Shown piece by piece: positions 15,780-22,188 of a stretch of DNA of 22,188 nt (positions are counted from its first letter, which is position 1; each line of letters starts with the position of its first letter). Below the pieces are notes generated by a model. The model did no database searches, was not told the DNA's origin, and saw only the letters and a list, made by a program, of their open reading frames with translations. Position numbers and translations under genes: made by a program. This DNA comes from an uncultured Bacteroidaceae bacterium. GTDB taxonomy: Bacteria > Bacteroidota > Bacteroidia > Bacteroidales > Bacteroidaceae. The stretch is taken from NCBI GenBank assembly GCA_904501945.1, contig CAJGCU010000029.1:1-22188 (forward strand). Direction: 5' to 3'.

Positions 15780-18644
15780 TTACAGTTTTGTCTTTACTTC
15801 GATTTGTGTGTAGGTCTCAAGTACGTCGCCTTCACGTATGTCGTTGAAATTCACTACGGAAATGCCACACTCGAAATCGCGGCCAACTTCTTTCACGTCG
15901 TCCTTGTATCGTTTCAGCGCAAGAATCTCTCCTGTGTGAACAACGATACCATCGCGAATGACACGAATTTTGTCTGAACGGTGTACTTTTCCTTCTGTCA
16001 CCCAGCAGCCTGCAACAGTGCCGACCTTGGTGATGCGGTAAACCTGACGTACATCTACCTGGGCTGTAACCTCCTCCTTGAATGTTGGAGCAAGCATTCC
16101 TTCCATAGCGTCTTTTACCTCCTCAATAGCATCGTAGATGATAGAGTAGAGACGTATGTCTACACCATACTGTTCGGCTAGACGTCGAGCTGCTGCTGAT
16201 GGGCGAACCTGGAAACCGATGATGATGACATTTTCGGAAGCGTGTGCCAGTTCGACGTCGTTTTCGCTAATCTGACCAACAGCCTTATGAATGACGTTGA
16301 CTTGGATTTTCTCTGTTGAAAGTTTGATGAGCGAGTCTGAGAGTGCTTCGATAGAGCCATCCACGTCGCCTTTCACCACCAGGTTCAGTTCCTTGAAATC
16401 TCCCAACGCAATGCGGCGTCCCAATTCGTCAAGTGTAAGACGTGTTTGAGTGCGGAGTCCCTGTTCGCGCTTGAGCTGTTCGCGCTTGTTGCAAATCTCT
16501 CGTGCTTCCTGTTCTGTGTCCATCACGTGGAAGGTGTCGCCTGCAGTAGGTGCTCCGTCGAGTCCAAGAATAACAGCGGGTTCTGCTGGCAAAGATTGCT
16601 CGATACGCTGTCCGCGTTCGTTGAACATCGCTTTGATTTTACCATAGTGTGTTCCAGCCAGAACAATGTCTCCTTGATGAAGCGTACCATTCTGTACGAG
16701 AACCGTTGCTACATATCCACGTCCCTTGTCCAGTGTGGATTCAATGACAGAACCAGTTGCCTTTCTGTTTGGATTTGCCTTCAAATCCAGCATCTCGGCT
16801 TCGAGAAGAACCTTGTCCATCAGCTCTTCAACACCAATGCCTTGCTTGGCACTAATATCCTGGCTCTGATACTTTCCTCCCCAGTCTTCCACAAGGTAAT
16901 TCATGGCAGCCAGCTGCTCCTTGATCTTTTCTGGATTAGCGGTTGGCTTATCCACCTTGTTGATGGCAAACACCATAGGTACGCCAGCGGCCTGTGCATG
17001 GGCAATTGCTTCCTTTGTCTGAGGCATCACGTCGTCGTCGGCAGCTACAATAATGATAGCAATGTCGGTCACTTGAGCACCGCGGGCACGCATGGCGGTA
17101 AAGGCCTCGTGACCAGGGGTGTCAAGGAATGTAATCTTTCGTCCATCCTTCATTTTGACATTGTAAGCGCCAATGTGCTGTGTGATACCACCAGCTTCAC
17201 CTGCAATTACGTTCGTTTTGCGGATGTAGTCGAGAAGAGAAGTCTTACCATGGTCAACGTGACCCATCACCGTGATGATAGGTGCGCGACGCTCGAGGTC
17301 TTCCTCCTTGTCTGCTACTTCTTCTATGGCGTTAGAAACTTCTTCAGATACATAGCTGGTAGTGAATCCGAATTCTTCTGCTACGATGTTAATGGTTTCT
17401 GCGTCAAGTCGTTGGTTGATGCTGACCATCATGCCGATAGACATACATGTTCCGATGACTTTTGTCACAGGCACATCCATCATGGTAGCAAGTTCATTAG
17501 CAGTAACGAACTCTGTTATCTTCAGCACCTTGCTTGCTGCATTTTCTGCTTCCACTTCTTCGGCCATGCGCTCATGGATGGCATTGCGCTTGTCCTTGCG
17601 GTATTTCACACCCTTCTTCTCCTGCTTTGCAGTGAGGCGAGCCAGTGTTTCTTTTACCTGCTTTGCTACTTCCTCTTCGCTAAGTTCTTGTGGCTTAATA
17701 GGCTGTTTCTTCTTGTTCTTTTTACCCGAAGCTTGCTGCTGAACAGGTTTGTTCTTCTGCTGCTGAGGTGGCTGTGCGCCATTAGGTTTGCCGCCCTGCT
17801 TCTTGCCTTGAGCGTTCGGAGTGTTGCTCTGTTTCGCAGCAGCATCAATGTCAACTTTGCTGTTGTTGATTCGATTGCGCTTTTTCTTCTGCGCATTGCC
17901 TTGCTGGCCTTTCGCATTCTGTCCCTGTGCATCGCCGCCTTGTGCCTGCTGGCGTTCTTTGCGACGCTCAGCCTTGCTCTTGCGGTCAGGACGTGTCTTG
18001 CTGTTCAGGCTGGACAGGTCAATGAAGCCCACCTGCTTGAACTGTACTCCAGCTTCTGCTGGTGCAGCCAGGTGATACACGCCATTTTCATCCTGCTCCA
18101 GTCGTTCAGCAGGAGAAAGCTTATTCGCCTTTTTCTTCTGCTCGGGCTGTGCAGATGGCTGTTCGTCCATTTTTGCAGGAGCAACTTTTTCTTGAGTTTC
18201 TACAGGCTTCACTTCTGGCGTCTCTGCAACAGGAGCTGCTTCGACTTTAGGACTTTCTGCTTTTTGCTCTGCCTTTGGCTCTGGCTTAGGCTCGGCTTTA
18301 GGCTCTGACTTCTTCATGTCATTGATGTTGCCTAAAATCTTCAGCTGTGGCTTTCTTGCAGCTTTTTCTTTTTCAATGCGTTCCTTCTCCTCTTTCAAAG
18401 CCTGCTGACGTTCCTTCTTTTCTTGCTGTTCCTTCTCCTTCTGGTTTTGTATCTTTTGCTTGGTTTCGGCATTCTGTTTCATGTCTTCGCCAAACTCTTT
18501 TTTCAGCAGGGCATATTGTTCGTCTGTAATCTTCGCGTTGGGTGTCGCATCTTGCAATGCAGCACCTTTCTTTTGCAGGAATTCAGCCACAGTGTTAATT
18601 CCTACATTGAGTTCTTTTAATGCTTTATTCAGTCTTACTGCCAT
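15780..18644 (-). CDS. infB: Translation initiation factor IF-2
   Basis: A 954-residue GTPase that brings initiator tRNA to the 30S subunit and promotes subunit joining. It starts MAVRLNKALKELNVGINTVA, a typical N-terminal IF2 domain. A long charged, low-complexity linker rich in K, E, P, Q and A follows at about 55-345. A second helical subdomain (about 373-425) precedes the G domain. G motifs are complete: GHVDHGKT (461-468), T488 in GGITQHIGA, DTPGH (508-512), NKVD (562-565) and SAK (598-600). The beta-barrel, IF2 core and initiator-tRNA-binding domains follow, ending FECGISVVNFNDIREGDVLE. It is 115 bp downstream of nusA with a hairpin pair between. Confidence 0.98.
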   Translation of the reverse strand: MAVRLNKALKELNVGINTVAEFLQKKGAALQDATPNAKITDEQYALLKKEFGEDMKQNAETKQKIQNQKEKEQQEKKERQQALKEEKERIEKEKAARKPQLKILGNINDMKKSEPKAEPKPEPKAEQKAESPKVEAAPVAETPEVKPVETQEKVAPAKMDEQPSAQPEQKKKANKLSPAERLEQDENGVYHLAAPAEAGVQFKQVGFIDLSSLNSKTRPDRKSKAERRKERQQAQGGDAQGQNAKGQQGNAQKKKRNRINNSKVDIDAAAKQSNTPNAQGKKQGGKPNGAQPPQQQKNKPVQQQASGKKNKKKQPIKPQELSEEEVAKQVKETLARLTAKQEKKGVKYRKDKRNAIHERMAEEVEAENAASKVLKITEFVTANELATMMDVPVTKVIGTCMSIGMMVSINQRLDAETINIVAEEFGFTTSYVSEEVSNAIEEVADKEEDLERRAPIITVMGHVDHGKTSLLDYIRKTNVIAGEAGGITQHIGAYNVKMKDGRKITFLDTPGHEAFTAMRARGAQVTDIAIIIVAADDDVMPQTKEAIAHAQAAGVPMVFAINKVDKPTANPEKIKEQLAAMNYLVEDWGGKYQSQDISAKQGIGVEELMDKVLLEAEMLDLKANPNRKATGSVIESTLDKGRGYVATVLVQNGTLHQGDIVLAGTHYGKIKAMFNERGQRIEQSLPAEPAVILGLDGAPTAGDTFHVMDTEQEAREICNKREQLKREQGLRTQTRLTLDELGRRIALGDFKELNLVVKGDVDGSIEALSDSLIKLSTEKIQVNVIHKAVGQISENDVELAHASENVIIIGFQVRPSAAARRLAEQYGVDIRLYSIIYDAIEEVKDAMEGMLAPTFKEEVTAQVDVRQVYRITKVGTVAGCWVTEGKVHRSDKIRVIRDGIVVHTGEILALKRYKDDVKEVGRDFECGISVVNFNDIREGDVLETYTQIEVKTKL

Positions 18645-18690
18645 ATATCCTTATTAAATGTAAATGTTTAATATCTGTTCCGTTTTCGCA

Positions 18691-18739
18691 CCCCTTCTTC
18701 GAGGGGAAGTGTTTAGTGCTGGAGACAGACACTAAACAC
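18691..18739 (-). promoter_or_regulatory. Hairpin pair between nusA and infB
   Basis: A perfect 10-bp inverted repeat (GTGTTTAGTG at 18709-18718, CACTAAACAC at 18730-18739) has an 11-nt loop. A second stem, CCCCT with AGGGG around TCTTCG (18691-18706), lies next to it on the infB side. No T run follows on the minus strand, so RNA processing or pausing is more likely than full termination. Confidence 0.6.
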
Positions 18740-18759
18740 ATTACTCGACAAGTGCCATT

Positions 18760-20025
18760 TTATTCTTCAAATTCGGCTTTGAGAATGCTGAGCACCTCAT
18801 CCACGGTATCTTCTTCGAGGTCAGCCTTTTCGACCAGCATAGCGCGTGGAGCGCTGAGCACGCTTTTCGCGGTGTCAAGTCCGAGACCCTTGATGGCTTC
18901 GATAATCCATGGCTCGATTTCGTCCTTGAACTCGTCAAGATAAATGTCTTCCTCGTCTGGCTCTTCGCCATTCAGTTCGCGGAACACGTCGATAGTATAT
19001 CCAGTCAGCATGCTTGCCAGCTTGATGTTGTCACCATTCTTACCGATGGCCAGGCTTACCTGGTCTGGCTGCAAATATACCTCTGCCTTCTTCTTCTCTT
19101 CGTCTAGCGTGATAGAAGAGATGTTGGCTGGGCTCAAAGAGCGCTGAATGAAAAGACGAATATTTGAAGTGTAGTTGATAACATCAATATTCTCGTTGTG
19201 CAACTCACGCACAATGCCATGAATACGGCTACCTTTCACACCCACACATGCACCCACAGGGTCAATGCGCTCGTTATAGCTCTCCACAGCAATCTTGGCG
19301 CGTTCGCCAGGAATGCGTGCAATCTTCTGCACAGTGATGAGGCCGTCGTTGATTTCAGGCACTTCCTGCTCAAGCAGACGTCTCAAGAAGTCTGGCGATG
19401 TACGTGAGAGAATAATCTTAGGATTGTTATTCAGGTTGTCCACGCGCAGCACCACTGCACGTGCCGTTTCTCCCTTACGGAAGAAATCGCCTGGGATTTG
19501 CTCGCTCTTAGGCAAAAGAAGCTCGTTGCCCTCGTCGTCCAGCAGGAGCATCTCGCGCTTCCATACCTGATACACCTCGCCGCTGACAATAGTGCCCACC
19601 TTATCTACATACTTGTTGTAGAGGTTGTCGTGTTCGAGGTCAAGAATCTTGCTGGCCATCGTTTGGCGGAGTGTCAGGATGGCACGGCGGCCGAATTTAG
19701 CGAACTCGATTTTCTCGCTCACTTCCTCGCCAATCTCAAAGTCCTCGTCAATCAGCTGTGCTTCAGAAAGGCAAATCTCTGCATTCTCGTTCTTCACCTC
19801 TCCGTCAGCAACCACTATGCGGTTGCGGTAAATCTCAAAGTCGCCTTTGTCTGGGTTCACAATCACGTCAAAATTTTCATCCGATCCATAGGTCTTCTGC
19901 AGTACACTGCGGAAGCTGTCCTCAATCACGCTGACCAGAGTCGTTCTGTCAATGTTTTTTGTTTCCTTGAAGTCCTTAAAGGTGTCAATCAAGTTTACAC
20001 GTTCTGAATTTTTCTTAGTTGCCAT
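18760..20025 (-). CDS. nusA: Transcription termination/antitermination factor NusA
   Basis: A 421-residue RNA-polymerase-binding factor acting in pausing, termination and antitermination. The order is: N-terminal polymerase-binding domain (about 1-130, VSVIEDSFRSVLQKTYG), S1 domain (about 133-200, VGTIVSGEVYQVWKREMLLL), tandem KH domains (about 230-345, including DPVGACVGVKGSRI and VSLAIGKNGDNIKLAS), then a short acidic C-terminal region with one helical repeat (EPWIIEAIKGLGLD). It lacks the second acidic repeat of E. coli NusA, as is usual outside gammaproteobacteria. It follows rimP by 98 bp; that gap holds only a short GGGG/CCCC stem near 20092 and no clear promoter. Confidence 0.97.
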   Translation of the reverse strand: MATKKNSERVNLIDTFKDFKETKNIDRTTLVSVIEDSFRSVLQKTYGSDENFDVIVNPDKGDFEIYRNRIVVADGEVKNENAEICLSEAQLIDEDFEIGEEVSEKIEFAKFGRRAILTLRQTMASKILDLEHDNLYNKYVDKVGTIVSGEVYQVWKREMLLLDDEGNELLLPKSEQIPGDFFRKGETARAVVLRVDNLNNNPKIILSRTSPDFLRRLLEQEVPEINDGLITVQKIARIPGERAKIAVESYNERIDPVGACVGVKGSRIHGIVRELHNENIDVINYTSNIRLFIQRSLSPANISSITLDEEKKKAEVYLQPDQVSLAIGKNGDNIKLASMLTGYTIDVFRELNGEEPDEEDIYLDEFKDEIEPWIIEAIKGLGLDTAKSVLSAPRAMLVEKADLEEDTVDEVLSILKAEFEE

Positions 20026-20123
20026 TATAGTTTGAGTTATTTAGTTCCTTGTTATTTATCCTTTAATTTGGGAGTTTTTAAGTTCTTTTTAGGGGTAAAA
20101 TCCCCAGTGGCTAACTCGCAAAC

Positions 20124-20591
20124 TTATTTGAAATCAATAATATTTTTCACCCATTTCACGTCTGCATAACCAAAAGCTTTATCCACTTCTACCATCTGCG
20201 GACGCTTCTTGCCCTCTATCTTCTGTTTCTCCTCCACGGTCACGACAAATCCGTTCTCGTCAGCAGACTTCAGGTATCCTTCCATCTTCTTCCCCTCCGC
20301 CGTGAGTAGTTCTACGTCATATCCGATAGAGTTGATATACTGCTGCAGCACCTTGAACGGCTGTCCGATGCCTGCAGAGCCCACTTCCAGTTCGAAGTCC
20401 TCCACATCGCGGTCAAAATGTTCTTCGATAAACTTGCTCAGTTCGCAGCAGTCTTCAATCCATACCCCGTCCTTGTGGTCAATCTCCACAGTGATTTTGT
20501 TTTGTTCGTCCACAGAAGCGTCAACAAGGAAGTACTCCTTGCCTTCCAGCCACTGTTCCACCAAATCCTTCACTTTGTTTTTGTCAATCAT
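20124..20591 (-). CDS. rimP: Ribosome maturation factor RimP
   Basis: A 155-residue factor for 30S subunit maturation and the first gene of the rimP-nusA-infB run. The N-terminal domain (1-85) shows the family pattern in DGVWIEDCCELSKFIEEHFD and FELEVGSAGIGQPFK, where many members have the S-PG motif; here the proline is replaced (SAGIGQP). The C-terminal SH3-like domain (about 86-155) includes GYLKSADENGFVVTVE and ends VKWVKNIIDFK. The start is supported by a promoter with correctly spaced -33 and -7 elements and a short structured leader. Confidence 0.94.
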   Translation of the reverse strand: MIDKNKVKDLVEQWLEGKEYFLVDASVDEQNKITVEIDHKDGVWIEDCCELSKFIEEHFDRDVEDFELEVGSAGIGQPFKVLQQYINSIGYDVELLTAEGKKMEGYLKSADENGFVVTVEEKQKIEGKKRPQMVEVDKAFGYADVKWVKNIIDFK

Positions 20592-20631
20592 AAATTTACG
20601 AGTTATCGGTTATCACATGAGGCAAACAAAT

Positions 20632-20653
20632 GAGGGAACTTTTCAGTCCCCTC
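20632..20653 (-). promoter_or_regulatory. Structured hairpin in the rimP leader
   Basis: On the minus strand GAGGGGACT pairs with AGTTCCCTC (9 bp, one G-U) around a GAAA tetraloop. It begins about 10 nt after the predicted transcription start and ends 41 nt before the rimP ATG. It is not followed by a strong T run. It may stabilise the mRNA or serve as a protein-binding or attenuation site for the operon. Confidence 0.6.
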
Positions 20654-20666
20654 TATCATTTCGATG

Positions 20667-20698
20667 CAAATGTACTACATTTCTGCCAACACGCCAAA
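20667..20698 (-). promoter_or_regulatory. Promoter of the rimP-nusA-infB cluster
   Basis: On the minus strand TTTG (20698-20695) and TACATTTG (20674-20667) form the Bacteroidetes -33/-7 pair with a 20-bp spacer, both perfect matches. The start would be near 20662, giving a leader of about 70 nt. It is the best promoter in the window. Confidence 0.7.
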
Positions 20699-20787
20699 TT
20701 TTCCAGCATGTTTTTGTCTTTTTTGCAGTTGTTTAACGGACAACATACTACAGAAAGACTGTAAAACCGCAAATTAGCCTTTTCTCG

Positions 20788-22188
20788 TCACTTCACCAGC
20801 ACTTTCTTCCCGTTCTGGATGTAGATGCCCTTGGATGGGGCTGAGACAGGGCGGCCTGTGAGGTCGTAGAAGACATCTTTGGAGGATTGGGCGTTTCTGT
20901 CGATGCGGATGTCTCGGATGTCATCGGGCAGATTGTCATCCTCGGCATGATAATAGATGTCGCCCATCCAGGCACATTCCAGAAGTTTCTTAAAGGGGCT
21001 TCCTGCTTGCTGAACAAGACCGAGGCTGTTCGCGATGCCTGCGGTGGAGCCAATACCTTCTATCCAGCACCCGTCCTCTTCTGTATGGTCAAAGTAAACA
21101 TAGCCATTTGAAGTATAAACGGGCTCTTTGAGGTAGAGGCAGCGTCGTTTGATGCCAAAGAAATCCTCTTCAGTCACTCTCACCACCTGGCAAGGAGATA
21201 GCTCAATTTCGTGCTCTTTTTCAAAGTCGTTATCAAAGTTCAGTACGCCCACTGTGAGTTCATCGCCCACGTTGGCACGGAAGTCATAAAGGAGATAAGC
21301 CTCTTCTGCTCCTCGCCACGGATAGCAATACACCCTGCCGTCTTCCTCATACAACGCCGCCACGATGTGCTCATTCTGCTCTTCGTCCAGCACTGATGCG
21401 TACAGCATTCGACATGGATGCCCTCCAATTATCGTCATTCCCTCGTCTTCTTTGAAATAGAAATGACGCTTCTCTGTATATCTATATTCTGGAGAACATT
21501 TGTCGTTTGCATATCTCTGAATCCAACTCATGCCACCATCCACCAGGCATTTGTTGGCTGTCGGGTCGAACGTGCCGTTCGTATAGAGTGTGTCAGTATC
21601 GGTCATGCAGAGCCATGTGCTGTTTCCTCCGCTGCCCAGTATGCCAACCGTCGTGTTGTTGAACGGGTAACCTTCTGTTCCAATACCCTCAATCCACCAA
21701 CCACAATAAGGTTCCAAGTCTTCCAACGTGAAAGGCTGGTCGTCTTCTGCAAAGGTCTGATAATCTGACTCGGCGATAACATACAAGCAACGTCGCTCCA
21801 CACCATGGTACACGCGTGTCTCCACATCCAGCACACGCATAGTCTCGGGACGGGGCTGATAATATGAAGAGAAAGGGGTAATGTTGGGACTGGTATAGAC
21901 TTCAATCTTGTCTCCTGTTTCTGCACCAAAATCATACAGCAGCAATCCTTCAGTCGATTCTTTGGGTATGACATACACTTTCTTCCCCTCTTCGTACATG
22001 GCCAGCAGATATTCCTTCCTTGAGCCGCCAAGACTGCTGTCCACATACATCTTCTTGCAAGTTTTCGAATGAATGATGGTATCGCCATCTATCACGAAAT
22101 CATAATGGTAGAGATGCTTCACGCCCAGCTGGTCATTCAGGTATCCATTATGATATTTGGTCTTCCACTGCTTGCCCTCTTGAACAAA
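20788..22188 (-). CDS. Secreted-type protein with internal duplication, 5' end beyond window
   Basis: The frame stays open to the right edge (FVQEGKQWKTKYHNGYLNDQ before the GTG at 22122), so the gene is 5'-truncated and the GTG is not its start; 466 residues are visible. Two homologous halves of about 210 residues share landmarks in the same order: LLYDF, RRCLY and WIEGIG (165-170 and 375-380). Each is beta-rich with several cysteines. The C-terminal about 30 residues (VFYDLTGRPVSAPS to GKKVLVK) match the tails of the proteins at 4026 and 7565, suggesting export, although the signal peptide is out of view. I do not recognise a catalytic domain and give no function. It is on the same strand as rimP, 196 bp upstream, but rimP has its own promoter. 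Confidence 0.8.
   Translation of the reverse strand, partial: FVQEGKQWKTKYHNGYLNDQLGVKHLYHYDFVIDGDTIIHSKTCKKMYVDSSLGGSRKEYLLAMYEEGKKVYVIPKESTEGLLLYDFGAETGDKIEVYTSPNITPFSSYYQPRPETMRVLDVETRVYHGVERRCLYVIAESDYQTFAEDDQPFTLEDLEPYCGWWIEGIGTEGYPFNNTTVGILGSGGNSTWLCMTDTDTLYTNGTFDPTANKCLVDGGMSWIQRYANDKCSPEYRYTEKRHFYFKEDEGMTIIGGHPCRMLYASVLDEEQNEHIVAALYEEDGRVYCYPWRGAEEAYLLYDFRANVGDELTVGVLNFDNDFEKEHEIELSPCQVVRVTEEDFFGIKRRCLYLKEPVYTSNGYVYFDHTEEDGCWIEGIGSTAGIANSLGLVQQAGSPFKKLLECAWMGDIYYHAEDDNLPDDIRDIRIDRNAQSSKDVFYDLTGRPVSAPSKGIYIQNGKKVLVK

Noticed and set aside
16446..18308. Long open frame (620 codons) antisense to infB
   Set aside because: Cys/Leu/Phe-rich product is typical of the reverse strand of Lys/Glu-rich coding sequence; infB is certain.
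20749..20763. Hairpin after the right-edge gene as a terminator
   Set aside because: Only a 5-bp stem (TACAG/CTGTA) with no T run; too weak to call.
22120..22122. GTG as start of the right-edge gene
   Set aside because: The frame stays open to the edge with protein-like sequence matching the family style, so the gene is truncated.

Overview
The window is a stretch of a Bacteroidales chromosome, most likely Prevotellaceae. The support is: several upstream regions carry the Bacteroidetes -7 promoter box TAnnTTTG; the gene order rimP-nusA-infB-cvpA-sufB-sufC-sufD is, from memory, typical of the phylum; spmA and spmB are fused; and three secreted proteins end in the same short C-terminal motif common in Prevotella-like proteomes. 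Species cannot be named from sequence alone.

Layout. Positions 1-853 (-) hold most of xerD, cut by the left edge. Positions 1010-3803 (+) form a compact cluster: a secreted S41 C-terminal processing protease, a 69-residue membrane protein and a DUF3108 protein. Positions 4026-10066 (+) hold two large secreted proteins linked to glycans: a roughly 994-residue protein with helical linkers and two carbohydrate-binding-like modules, and a GH27 glycosidase with inserted NPCBM modules. A 554-bp gap between them contains two terminator-like hairpins, a strong nested palindrome and a promoter. Positions 10108-11394 (+) encode the SpmA-SpmB fusion. From 20591 down to 11455 everything is on the minus strand: rimP, nusA, infB, cvpA, sufB, sufC, sufD and a small MKKTYITP-type protein. 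They form a translation/transcription-factor cluster running into Fe-S cluster assembly, with overlapping or closely spaced genes from cvpA to sufD. At the right edge another secreted protein, with an internal duplication, is truncated at its 5' end.

The core genes are ordinary housekeeping. The unusual material is intergenic. Degenerate 7-bp tandem repeats (TCCGTTG type) occupy several gaps, and three of them begin directly at or after stop codons. The 3' end of the small gene at 11455 is duplicated in inverted orientation near 3911, also followed by heptamers, so a 7.5-kb block is bounded by inverted repeats. A 29-bp inverted repeat with competing inner pairings lies at 7247-7331. The rimP leader carries a 9-bp GAAA-tetraloop hairpin. 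No tRNA, rRNA, CRISPR array or recognisable transposase was seen. I found no convincing new defence or metabolic system; the repeat elements and the small protein are the best candidates for something undescribed.
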